DNA from: CAYONQ01 sp964405375
GTDB lineage: Bacteria > Planctomycetota > Phycisphaerae > Sedimentisphaerales > Anaerobacaceae
Assembly: GCA_964405375.1 (NCBI GenBank)
Contig: CAYONQ010000049.1
Coordinates: 1 to 19,917, forward strand
Reading direction: 5' to 3'
Length of the DNA: 19,917 bases
Below, piece after piece: positions 12,182-19,866 of the stretch (position 1 is the stretch's first letter; each line of letters starts with the position of its first letter). Below the pieces are notes generated by a model, which saw only the letters and a list, made by a program, of their open reading frames with translations, had not been told where the DNA came from and did not search any database. The position numbers and the translations under genes are program-made.

Positions 12182-14317
12182 TTATGCCTTTACCAGTTGT
12201 GTTTCGTACAAGCTTTGATACAACTGGCAGGTCTGCATCAACTCATCGTGCTGGCCGGCAGCGATAATCCGGCCGTCGTCCATAACAACTATCACGTCTG
12301 CGGTGATGACGGTGCTGAATCGGTGGGCGATTATAAAGCTGGTCCTGTCCTGCATAATTTCCTCGATGGCCTTGTGAATCTTGTGCTCGCTGTCGGCATC
12401 GACCTGGCTGGTGGCCTCGTCAAAGATAAGGATTGCGGGGTTTTTTAAGATAGCTCTTGCTATGACAATCCTCTGGAGCTGGCCGCCGCTAAGGCCTGTA
12501 CCTTGCTCGCCGATTATTGCGTCGTAGCCGTCGGGCAGCAACGCAATAAATTCGTGGGCGAAGGAACGCCTGGCTGCGGTGGTTATCTCTTCTGTGGTTG
12601 CACCCGGCTTACCGTAAGCGATATTTGCCGCTATGGTATCGTTAAATGTTACCATATTTTGTGTAACCATTCCAATCTGGCAGCGCAAACTGGATAGTGT
12701 CCCGTTGCGAATATCTTTGCCGTCTATAAAAATACAGCCGGTGTCGGGGTCATAGAACCTCGGTATGAGGTTTGCCAGTGTTGTTTTGCCGGAGCCGTTA
12801 GGGCCGACGATGGCGACATTATGGCCGGCTGTTACTGTCAGATTAAGCCCTTTTAACGTAGCGATGTCGCTGCCGGGATAGGTAAACACAACATTTTCAA
12901 ATTCGATTTTCTCCTTCAGGGGCGCAAGCTCAAAGGCGTTGGGTATTTGCTTTTCTATCGGCTCATCTATGATGCCGAATACCCTTTCAGCGGCGGCGTT
13001 TGCCTCCTGTATCTTGTTCCAGATACCGCTTGTTTTGCGGACCGCATCCGCAGCGGTGCCTAAAAGGGCAATTAGAATCAAAAACTCACTCGGGTCAATC
13101 TGCTTTTCCGCTACCCAGTGTGCCCCGAACACTATCGCCACCCCACCGGCCGCCATACCAAGAATTTCCATCACGGGACTTGTCGCTGCGTCGACTCTCG
13201 ATATTTTAAGAAGCTGCTTGAGAAGTCTTTGATTTATTACTGCGAAGCTTCTTCGTTCGTGTTCCTGCTGATTATATACCTTGACAACTTTCAGTCCCGA
13301 GACAGCTCCGCGAAGCTTTGCCAACATCTGTGCGCTGGCAACCAGTGATTTTAGGGTAGCGCGTTTCATTTTTTTGCCGAAGACCGCCACCAGCCACAGT
13401 ACCAGTGGTGCGCCGCAGAGGAAAATAAGTGTAAGCTGCCAGCTTAATACCATCGCCCAGCCCAAAAGAAAGACCACGTTCAGTGGTTCGCGGAGCGCTT
13501 TTCCCAGCATTATCTTAATGGCACCACCCATTACGCCGGTATCTCTGACGATGCGACTGACGATGTCGCTTGGTTTTTCGCCTGTAAAGTAGTTGACCGG
13601 CATATTCATAACATGTCCGAAGGAGTCTTCACGGAGCCGATTTAGCGCTACCTGCACCACCTTTTGGGCAAGATAAGCCTGGTAGTACTTTGCTGAGCAG
13701 CGGATTATCGTAATCACACCTACTGCCACGATGATGATGATGACGGTCCTGGTTTTATCCGCCGCCGTTTGACCGACGGGCAGGTAGCTCATCACTTTCT
13801 CGATGCCGTCAAGGAAGATTGGTCTGTTACCTGAATCGAATGTCAGGATTTGCGTCTGCGGCTCTTCGTCGATGTACCTGCGGACCTGCAGAATAATTTT
13901 GCTCTCTCCCGGTGCTGAAGCCAGCCGTTCCAGCAGTTCTGCCGATGTGAACCTTTGGGCATAGCTGTTTGTCTGAAGCTCGTTAACCCTTATTATTTGG
14001 TCGAGTTTTGCAAGCCCGGTCTTCCGGGCCGGACTTTCATCTTCAACGTCTGTTACAAGAAGATAAAAGGCAATGTCGCTTTGAGCAAAGTCTGTTTTGT
14101 CGGGAACATAAAATCTTATCCCGTACCTGTGCTCACTTACCTTTCTGTCGACCCAGCCGTGAAGGCCCTCCTCGCCCATCATTACCTTCAAGAGCGGTAT
14201 AAGCGTCATAAAGCTCAGCGATAAAAGCGCCGCAATAACAACGGCACTGACGACGACCACGATGATGCGTGGCCACTGCGGCCAGACATATTTGAATATC
14301 CGCCTGAATGCCTTCAT
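12182..14317 (-). CDS. MsbA-like ABC exporter with a PDZ-like periplasmic insertion
   Basis: 711 residues, about 130 longer than MsbA-type half-transporters. Six transmembrane helices and an ATPase in one chain, acting as a homodimeric flippase/exporter, by family of lipids or peptides. ATPase motifs: Walker A GPNGSGKT (505-512), Q-loop VTQN (Q553), signature LSGGQ (609-613), Walker B ILIFDEATS (629-637), H-loop His665; all intact. Between TM1 (about 17-40) and TM2 (about 190-207) lies an extra domain, residues about 64-165. Its core reads LLVTDVEDESPARKTGLAKL, then DQIIRVNELQT and, after a helix, ESKIILQVRR, which is the PDZ pattern (SPA..GL..D.I..VN). A PDZ fold there would face the periplasm and could bind a partner's C-terminus. 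AAGGA about 9 bases before the ATG, and a strong promoter at 14398-14426, support the start. Substrate unknown. Confidence 0.9.
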   Translation of the reverse strand: MKAFRRIFKYVWPQWPRIIVVVVSAVVIAALLSLSFMTLIPLLKVMMGEEGLHGWVDRKVSEHRYGIRFYVPDKTDFAQSDIAFYLLVTDVEDESPARKTGLAKLDQIIRVNELQTNSYAQRFTSAELLERLASAPGESKIILQVRRYIDEEPQTQILTFDSGNRPIFLDGIEKVMSYLPVGQTAADKTRTVIIIIVAVGVITIIRCSAKYYQAYLAQKVVQVALNRLREDSFGHVMNMPVNYFTGEKPSDIVSRIVRDTGVMGGAIKIMLGKALREPLNVVFLLGWAMVLSWQLTLIFLCGAPLVLWLVAVFGKKMKRATLKSLVASAQMLAKLRGAVSGLKVVKVYNQQEHERRSFAVINQRLLKQLLKISRVDAATSPVMEILGMAAGGVAIVFGAHWVAEKQIDPSEFLILIALLGTAADAVRKTSGIWNKIQEANAAAERVFGIIDEPIEKQIPNAFELAPLKEKIEFENVVFTYPGSDIATLKGLNLTVTAGHNVAIVGPNGSGKTTLANLIPRFYDPDTGCIFIDGKDIRNGTLSSLRCQIGMVTQNMVTFNDTIAANIAYGKPGATTEEITTAARRSFAHEFIALLPDGYDAIIGEQGTGLSGGQLQRIVIARAILKNPAILIFDEATSQVDADSEHKIHKAIEEIMQDRTSFIIAHRFSTVITADVIVVMDDGRIIAAGQHDELMQTCQLYQSLYETQLVKA

Positions 14318-14325
14318 TTCTCGTA

Positions 14326-14372
14326 TCCTTGTGCCTGCGAAAGCAGGTATCGCATTTCGTATCTCGTTTTTT
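14326..14372 (-). repeat. REP-like element B upstream of the ABC gene
   Basis: CCTGC (14334-14338), GAAA loop, GCAGG (14343-14347), flanked by CGTATCC and by GTATCGC plus TTTCGTATCTCG. Its left edge, read on the minus strand (AAGGATACGAGAAATG), supplies the Shine-Dalgarno of the ABC gene. Element A and the ribD start region carry related GATACGA motifs. Confidence 0.5.
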
Positions 14373-14397
14373 TACTTACGGCCAATGTTGCCCGAGC

Positions 14398-14426
14398 ACG
14401 ATAACAAACTTACCCCTGCCCGTCAA
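14398..14426 (-). promoter_or_regulatory. Promoter of the ABC exporter gene
   Basis: On the minus strand TTGACG (14421-14426), a 17-base spacer, then TATCGT (14398-14403). It is back to back with the promoter at 14441-14469; the two -35 boxes are 14 bases apart, so one regulator could control both. Confidence 0.6.
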
Positions 14427-14440
14427 GCCCAAAGCCGATG

Positions 14441-14469
14441 TTGACTGCCGGCGCTGTTTCTGTTATCCT
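14441..14469 (+). promoter_or_regulatory. Promoter of the MBL-fold hydrolase gene
   Basis: TTGACT (14441-14446), 17-base spacer, TATCCT (14464-14469). The start would fall near 14476, leaving a leader of about 17 bases with GAGGG at 14479-14483. Confidence 0.6.
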
Positions 14470-14492
14470 GCCGGGTTTGAGGGAATGGCCAA

Positions 14493-15125
14493 ATGAAGAT
14501 AGACCTCTTTGTTTTAGGTGCGTATCAGACCAATTGCTACATTCTGCGCAATAGCGCCGCCGCCGGAGACTGCCTTATCGTTGATACGGGTCTTGAGCCA
14601 GGCGAGCTTGTCGATTTTCTCCAAAAACATAAGCTGAATCCCGTTTCTGTGGTTCTGACTCACGGCCACGTTGACCACATCAGCGGCCTGGTCGAGCTGC
14701 GGGAAAAGTATCCCGATATAAAGGCATATATCCATAAGCTCGATGCCGAGATGCTGACCGGCGCTGCGAGCAATATATCGGCTTTGATGGGACAGCCGTT
14801 CAGCACCGCCCCGGCTGATTTTGTTTGCGGAGAAGGCGATGTAATCGAGTCAGCCGGTATAAAATTAGAGGTCATTCACACGCCCGGTCATACGCCGGGC
14901 GGCGTCTGTCTGTATTCGAGCGATGAGGGGATTGTCTTTGTCGGCGACACGCTGTTTGCCGACTCAATCGGCAGGACGGACTTTCCGGGCGGCAGTATGG
15001 GCCGGTTGGTAAAGAGTATAAAAGAGAAGCTGTTGACACTGCCTGATGATACTGTCGTTTACCCCGGCCACGGCCCGGTGACAACCATTGCACAGGAAAA
15101 ACAACACAACCCATTCCTGCGATAA
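14493..15125 (+). CDS. Glyoxalase II-like MBL-fold hydrolase
   Basis: 210 residues, complete. The metallo-beta-lactamase fold carries the metal-binding motif THGHVDH (56-62), followed by HTPGHTPGG (129-137), GDTLFADSIGRTDFPGG (with the bridging Asp) and a final YPGHGP His. This is the short glyoxalase-II-like class that hydrolyses thioesters or similar small substrates in the cytoplasm; the specific substrate is not readable. It lacks the C-terminal glutathione-binding domain of true glyoxalase II, so glutathione use is doubtful. The start is supported by GAGGG 9 bases upstream and a good promoter. It is divergent from the ABC exporter, with which it may share regulation. Confidence 0.92.
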   Translation: MKIDLFVLGAYQTNCYILRNSAAAGDCLIVDTGLEPGELVDFLQKHKLNPVSVVLTHGHVDHISGLVELREKYPDIKAYIHKLDAEMLTGAASNISALMGQPFSTAPADFVCGEGDVIESAGIKLEVIHTPGHTPGGVCLYSSDEGIVFVGDTLFADSIGRTDFPGGSMGRLVKSIKEKLLTLPDDTVVYPGHGPVTTIAQEKQHNPFLR

Positions 15126-15352
15126 TGGCCTTGCCGTTTTGAGTTCGTAGTTTGTAGTTTTTTGGTCACCGAGGGCACATAGACCGTCAAATTATGGGTA
15201 TCTACCTTGTCGTGTCGGCAATTCGATAGTCTGCTTCCTAAAAGTATGAAAGCTGCCGAGCAAACTTGTCGATATAAGAGTAGACAAAGTTGATATTTTT
15301 ATTTAAGCAAATAAGTGAATTACAATAACCTTTTTGAAAGAAAGAGATAATT

Positions 15353-15814
15353 ATGAAAGCGAAAAAGTATTGTATTTTAGCGGTGGCTATAATACTAATT
15401 TGTGTAGGTGGCTGCAAAGGCAAAAAAATGGACAAAGTTGAATCGACAGATGTAACGCTTGAACAACTGAACGAGCTATTTGGCAAAGGTAGCCAAGCAA
15501 CAAGTCTGCAACGCCAAGAGGCGTTTAAGAAATATAAAGGAAAGCGAGTGCAATGGAAAGGGGTTCTTAAAAGGGCATATTATTATGGCGATGAACTTCG
15601 TGCATTATTTGACCACCGATTAGAACCAACAGGGCAAGGGGGTAGCACGCAGATTGAAGTAGGCGCGCAGTTCCCTGCCTCGCAGAAAGACAAGTTGTTA
15701 GGCATACAGAAAGGCTCCTTAGTTACATATCAAGGTCAGTTAAATGAGCACACGGGTTTTTATGCAAGGCCTTGGGAATTAACGGATGGGCGAATTGTTT
15801 CTATAGAACCTTAA
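15353..15814 (+). CDS. Lipoprotein with an OB-fold (tRNA_anti-like) domain
   Basis: 153 residues. A lipoprotein signal peptide (MKAKKYCILAVAIILICVGG, Cys21, lipobox VGGC) indicates lipid anchoring in a membrane. The following domain begins with TLEQLNELFGKGSQATSLQ and runs into YKGKRVQWKGVLKRAYYYG and GSLVTYQGQL, the pattern of the small secreted OB-fold family (tRNA_anti-like, YkGk.v...G.v). Function is unknown in the family; some members bind ligands. The start has only a weak purine-rich ribosome site (AAAGAAAGAGA). It is followed after 31 bases by the split membrane gene on the same strand, so they may be cotranscribed. A preceding gene ends 227 bases upstream; no convincing promoter is seen. 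Confidence 0.75.
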   Translation: MKAKKYCILAVAIILICVGGCKGKKMDKVESTDVTLEQLNELFGKGSQATSLQRQEAFKKYKGKRVQWKGVLKRAYYYGDELRALFDHRLEPTGQGGSTQIEVGAQFPASQKDKLLGIQKGSLVTYQGQLNEHTGFYARPWELTDGRIVSIEP

Positions 15815-15845
15815 CAACTAAAATCGTTTAATGGGATTTGATAGA

Positions 15846-16342
15846 ATGTTAAGAGAAATAGTTCCTGTCTTTGTAGGTGGCTTTTGTACAGTCCTTGGTG
15901 GTTTTTTAAGTATGTGGTATGCGGTAACGAAAGCCCGGAAGATACGAATGGAAGAAGCTATAGGTGAAAAAAAGTAGAGGTATACAGAGAAGCACTGCCG
16001 TTAATTTCCCACTTATGTTACTCCTTAATAGAAGATATTCCCTTCGATTCACTTAAATTTATTACGTCGCAAGAAGAATGGTTCTGGAATAGCCGGGCTT
16101 TTTTACCAAATGAGTTTTCAGACAAATGGGAATCAGTCAGGATAAATTTACTTAAAGCCATAGATTTGGACAGAAGTATACAACGGTCAGAAAAGCCGGA
16201 TGATAACAAAGTGAATGAGCTACGCAGTCTGGAGTTGTATATTCGCCAACTGGCTAAAGAAGCAGAAAGGCGAATCGAGCGTGAATTGGATTTACCACCT
16301 ATTAAGGTACACCGCCTGCCAAAGACTAAAAATCCTTGCTGA
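15846..16342 (+). pseudogene. One-helix membrane protein split at a poly-A run (frameshift or programmed -1 shift)
   Basis: Frame 1 (15846-15977) encodes 43 residues: a transmembrane helix (VPVFVGGFCTVLGGFLSMWY), the basic KARKIRMEEAIGEKK, then TAG. In the -1 frame from 15974 to 16342 an open reading continues for 122 residues (VEVYREALPLISHLCYSLIE ... LELYIRQLAKEAERRIEREL ... KNPC). Joined, they give a typical small protein with one N-terminal helix and a cytoplasmic helical domain, a widespread family of unknown function. The join lies exactly on A AAA AAG (15968-15974) followed directly by TAG, the same slippery heptamer used in E. coli dnaX. Either a real indel or sequencing error in seven A's, or recoding. 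The start could also be ATG 15831; 15846 has GGGA upstream. It follows the lipoprotein gene. Confidence 0.65.
15968..15974 (+). other. A AAA AAG slippery heptamer before an in-frame TAG
   Basis: In the reading frame of the 43-residue ORF the codons are GAA AAA AAG TAG. A -1 slip on A AAA AAG enters the 122-codon frame at GTA. No strong downstream stem-loop is visible, and there is no clear stimulatory Shine-Dalgarno at about 10 bases upstream, so recoding is not proven. Confidence 0.5.
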
Positions 16343-16428
16343 GAGAAGACTCAAAGGAATACAGCATTTGGTGCTGACATTGCAGATCCCTTTCAAGGAT
16401 ATCCGGCGACGGCTACAGTCGGCGATTA

Positions 16429-17280
16429 TTAGAAATTGTTGCTGAGGTATTCCGGTTTGCCGTCGTCGCTGTCGTAACGGGTCGTATCTTCCTGCTCTGC
16501 GCTGATGCTGATTCGCTCGATGCGTTCGGCGTTTTTTGTGCTGCTGTCAATGGTAACCAGTATGCCGTTGATTTTCACATCGCCGGTTGCAATCTCAAAC
16601 GGCACCGGCATCCGTGTTCTGAACGACTTCAAGACACTTTCAATGCCCCGGCCGATTACGGAATCGTGTGCACCTGTCATACCGATATCGGTGATATAAG
16701 CTGTGCCGCCGCGTAAGATTTTTTCGTCGGCGGTCACGACGTGGGTATGTGTGCCGAAACAGCAGCTTACCCTGCCGTCGAGATGGTAGCCCATTGCGAT
16801 TTTTTCACTGGTGGCTTCTGCGTGGAAGTCAACGATTATAATATCGGCCTGTTGCCGAAGTCGCGGCAGGATTTTGTCGGCGGCGTTGTAGGGGCAGTCA
16901 GCCGGCTTCATAAAGAGCCGGCCTATCAGCGAAACCACCGCTACAATCGGCCCTTTACCGGTTTTATAAATGGCAAAACCCCTGCCGGCGGCGAACTCGG
17001 ACATATTTGCCGGCCGGGCGATGTTTTCTTCTGTCTCGAGAGTCTGGATTATATCTCTTTTACGGTAGGCATGGTCGCCTAATGTAACCAGGTTCACGCC
17101 GTAGCGCAGCAGCTTATTGTAGATTTGCGGCGTCAGGCCGGAGCCGCCGGCGGCGTTCTCGGCGTTGGCTATCACGCAATCGACGTCCAGCTGCCTGACC
17201 AACGGCTTTAGCTTATCAGCCAAAATCCGCCTGCCCGGCCGACCCACTATGTCACCGATACAAAGAACATTTATCTTCAT
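16429..17280 (-). CDS. YmdB-family metallophosphoesterase
   Basis: 283 residues, the usual length for the YmdB family of 2',3'-cyclic-nucleotide 2'-phosphodiesterases (TIGR00282), binuclear-metal enzymes. Metal motifs: GDIVGRPGR (Asp10), ANAENAAGGSG (Glu41, Asn42), LGDH (68-70), DFHAEATSEKIAMG (His153), GTHTHVVTAD (His178, His180), and DIGMTG. In the third motif the usual family residue is Asn (GNH); here Asp69 takes its place, which would change one metal ligand. The C-terminal tail (SAEQEDTTRYDSDDG...) is acidic and extended. The ATG at 17280 has no good Shine-Dalgarno. It is monocistronic on the minus strand. In other bacteria YmdB affects RNA turnover and biofilm decisions; a role here is inferred only from family. 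Confidence 0.9.
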   Translation of the reverse strand: MKINVLCIGDIVGRPGRRILADKLKPLVRQLDVDCVIANAENAAGGSGLTPQIYNKLLRYGVNLVTLGDHAYRKRDIIQTLETEENIARPANMSEFAAGRGFAIYKTGKGPIVAVVSLIGRLFMKPADCPYNAADKILPRLRQQADIIIVDFHAEATSEKIAMGYHLDGRVSCCFGTHTHVVTADEKILRGGTAYITDIGMTGAHDSVIGRGIESVLKSFRTRMPVPFEIATGDVKINGILVTIDSSTKNAERIERISISAEQEDTTRYDSDDGKPEYLSNNF

Positions 17281-17428
17281 AATCGTTCGGTCCGTTTAGG
17301 TTAACAATAAAAGATAATAAATTAAGCAAAGTTGCACAAAAGTCAATACACAAGAAAAATAAAATGTGGAAAACGTGCAATGAAAGTTCCCGATTTTATA
17401 CTGAGGCTGTTCAAAATTTTGACGTTGT

Positions 17429-17893
17429 TCACGGAGCTTTCAGAGCTAAACTGAAGTCATAACCGGCGTCAATATCTTCTATGAAAACCACATCAGGTGG
17501 AACTGGTCTAGAGAAATAGTCAAATGGAAAATCCCCAAGTGGCCAATCCCAGTCGAATACCTTACCATCAAAAGTAAGTGCCATAATATGATCAGTACCA
17601 GCAGCTATAGCTACAAAATCATTACTATCAGGTTGGCGGTAGTGATAACGGGGAATACCGGGCTCAAACCAGTCGCCTCCACCCCAGCTTATAAGCATAT
17701 CATCGTCTCTGAGCAAAAAACTGTAATTACCAGCTGCAGCTACAGCCTCATGTACTTTACCTGCAGCAGCCTCATAAATCCTGGTCTGACCCTGGTTGTT
17801 ATTTCCCCAGGCTTTGACCACACCATCAGATTGCAAGGCCAAACTGTGATATGTACCAGCAGCAATATCAATATAAACGGTCCCTGGGTCAGG
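17429..17893 (-). pseudogene. 3' half of the RCC1 propeller beyond an in-frame TAG
   Basis: Translation past the TAG at 17894-17896 continues in the same frame (PDPGTVYIDIAAGTYHSLAL...) and supplies RCC1 blades 5, 6 and 7 (VKAWGNNNQGQ, LISWGGG, KVFDWDW), a closing strand ending YDFSLALKAP, and a TGA. The internal ATG at 17842 starts mid-blade and has no ribosome site, so independent translation is unlikely. Together with blades 1-4 this makes a complete seven-blade propeller. Confidence 0.75.
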
Positions 17894-19846
17894 CTATGGA
17901 GCGTTACACTCTCCATAGGTATTCCAACCGCCCCAGCCAATGATTGTACCATTGGTTTTAATAGCCAAACTATGCCAGTCACCTGCGGCGATAGCTACAA
18001 AATCATTACCATCCGGTTTGTCTGTGATTTGATTTAAGTTGTCGCTGCCCCAGACAACTACCGAGCCATCAGACTTCAGGGCAATACTATGCCAGGCCCC
18101 CGCTGAAATATCTACATAGTCATTGCCGGCTGGAACGTTACATTCACCGTGGTTATCATATCCCCAGCCGACCAGTGAACCATCAGAGTTCAACGACAGA
18201 CTATGCCATTTGCCTGCAGCGACTGCGATTAATTCGTTGCCATCTGGCACTTTACTTACCTGGCCTTCGTTATCACGTCCCCAGGCAATTATCGGATACC
18301 CTGGCCGGAAGACGGCAACAGCTACAGCGTTTGGGTCATATGGGTCAGGGTCGGACTGGTTCTCACAGATGTCACCTTTGTAAACTAAAGTATATGCCGC
18401 TGCATCAGCTTGTTTGGTAAATGTCGCGGTTACCGTATCGTTATAATCCAAAATGCTCTCTGGCCCCCAGCCTGCAACTACAAAATCACCCACTTCGGCT
18501 CTATTGCTATCCCTGTCATCCCAGTAAAGTTCAAAAATCCCCCCTTTTAAGATTTGAGGAACGCCTGAGTTATTTGAATCGTTGGTGATTGTTAATATTG
18601 CAATGTTAGGGTCTGCCCAGTTTGGCTCAACACTCAATCTACCGCGGAAAAAGTAATTCGACAAGCCCGTTGTGTAATCGATTGTTCTTGGTATGGTTAC
18701 TTCCGCGTAATCTACGAATACCTGCTCATCGTCGGTGGTAGTAGTGCTGTTGATTACAGGGTAATAATACCCCCAGATGGTCGCCCTGTAATGTGTGTAT
18801 GAGTCTCGGGCAAGGTGAGTTACTCCATAGTTTGAGCCATTGAAATATACTTTTTCACCTCCAGGCACAGGTTCTAAAAGATTTGGTTCAGCATTCTCTT
18901 TTGCAGGATGTGGAAACTGATACTTGACACCGCTACAACCAAAGACCGTACTTAAAGATAGAAGTTGATAATTAGTGCATTCAGACAGGCCCCAGAGGTC
19001 TTCTGGTGGCCATTGACCATCACCGAGATAATCGCCAATATACTCATTGGCATCGAAATATTTGACTAATTTGTCGAAAACAACAGGCCCGGATCCTGAC
19101 CAGGGACTCTGGCCTGCATTGGCTATAATCTGTTCTTCAACCCAGCCTTCTAAAGGATTGCCCCAGTCAAGGGTGTACAAGGACCGGTAGTGCCCAAAAA
19201 GAAAGTCGTTTCTTGTATGCGCTGGGACACCCATATCCTCAAGCAGATGCAAAACACAACCCAACTTTAGCATCGCCTCTGCCAATCGTGCCTCGCGCAC
19301 ATTCTTGCTGGGGTCACTTAGCGACTCGTAAAACACCGACCTCACAACGGCCCATCTGTCATTGTTATTTTGTGGCTCCTCTGAAGCAGTTCCTTCAATC
19401 CCCCAAACCGGGGCAGATTGACCCAATGGCAGCCAGCTTGACCAGCCAGGGGCATCCCAGTCAGGATAGTCGGTATGATTATCCAAACCAGCATTGCGAA
19501 TTGGGTCATGAAAGTGATGCCGAGGCCTCCAAGGAGGGGTTATTGTATGGTTATCCTGGTCTTCAATTATACTTCCAACCCTAAGCCATTCCGATATATT
19601 TCGTGTTGTCTGATTTGGATTAGCTTTACCCATATCTATTCGCGTCTTTATATCTTGGGGAAAGTTCCAATATAATTGGGTTGATATTCCGTTAGTCAGT
19701 CCCATTTGAGTTTTTAGGTAACCATCTGTGGTGGATGCAGCAATTCCGTTATCTGTTATCGCAGGGTGAGTTTTCTTGTTTTCCCATGCGTATAAAGAAT
19801 TACACGAAATGAGAATGAGTTGCAATATTATAATCTTGGATTTCAT
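17894..19846 (-). CDS. Secreted S1/P1-PLC-like zinc enzyme fused to RCC1 repeats, interrupted by TAG
   Basis: 650 residues before the stop. A signal peptide ends SLYA, so the mature chain begins with Trp21, as in phospholipase C and P1 nuclease, where Trp1 is a zinc ligand. Other ligand candidates: His27 in KKTHPAIT, Asp96 or Asp98, HHFHDP (111-115), and LHLLEDMGVPAHTRND with His200, Asp204 and His210, the H-x3-D-x5-H spacing of phospholipase C. A middle beta-rich region (about 330-510) follows, then RCC1 blades from about 520: IIAWGRDNEGQ, LVGWGYDNHGEC, VVVWGSDNLNQ, IIGWGGWNTYGEC. Blade 4 ends at ECNAP and TAG, but three more blades follow in frame. AAGGAG lies 10 bases before the ATG; the terminal repeat begins just beyond. 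Substrate (phospholipid or nucleic acid) is not decidable. Confidence 0.8.
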   Translation of the reverse strand: MKSKIIILQLILISCNSLYAWENKKTHPAITDNGIAASTTDGYLKTQMGLTNGISTQLYWNFPQDIKTRIDMGKANPNQTTRNISEWLRVGSIIEDQDNHTITPPWRPRHHFHDPIRNAGLDNHTDYPDWDAPGWSSWLPLGQSAPVWGIEGTASEEPQNNNDRWAVVRSVFYESLSDPSKNVREARLAEAMLKLGCVLHLLEDMGVPAHTRNDFLFGHYRSLYTLDWGNPLEGWVEEQIIANAGQSPWSGSGPVVFDKLVKYFDANEYIGDYLGDGQWPPEDLWGLSECTNYQLLSLSTVFGCSGVKYQFPHPAKENAEPNLLEPVPGGEKVYFNGSNYGVTHLARDSYTHYRATIWGYYYPVINSTTTTDDEQVFVDYAEVTIPRTIDYTTGLSNYFFRGRLSVEPNWADPNIAILTITNDSNNSGVPQILKGGIFELYWDDRDSNRAEVGDFVVAGWGPESILDYNDTVTATFTKQADAAAYTLVYKGDICENQSDPDPYDPNAVAVAVFRPGYPIIAWGRDNEGQVSKVPDGNELIAVAAGKWHSLSLNSDGSLVGWGYDNHGECNVPAGNDYVDISAGAWHSIALKSDGSVVVWGSDNLNQITDKPDGNDFVAIAAGDWHSLAIKTNGTIIGWGGWNTYGECNAP

Positions 19847-19866
19847 CTTTAATATTCTCCTTAATA

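Noticed and set aside
16018..16445. Open frames at 16018-16209 (minus) and 16215-16445 (plus).
   Set aside because: They are shadows of the 122-codon -1 frame of the split membrane gene at 15974-16342.
17411..17422. Perfect palindrome TCAAAATTTTGA after the PLC-RCC1 gene as a terminator.
   Set aside because: All stem pairs but two are A-T and there is no loop, so it is too weak; may be chance in AT-rich sequence.
17894..17896. Reassignment of TAG to an amino acid, since three disrupted genes here meet a TAG.
   Set aside because: LigA and the cofE-like gene end normally at TAG at family-typical lengths, so TAG works as a stop in this genome.
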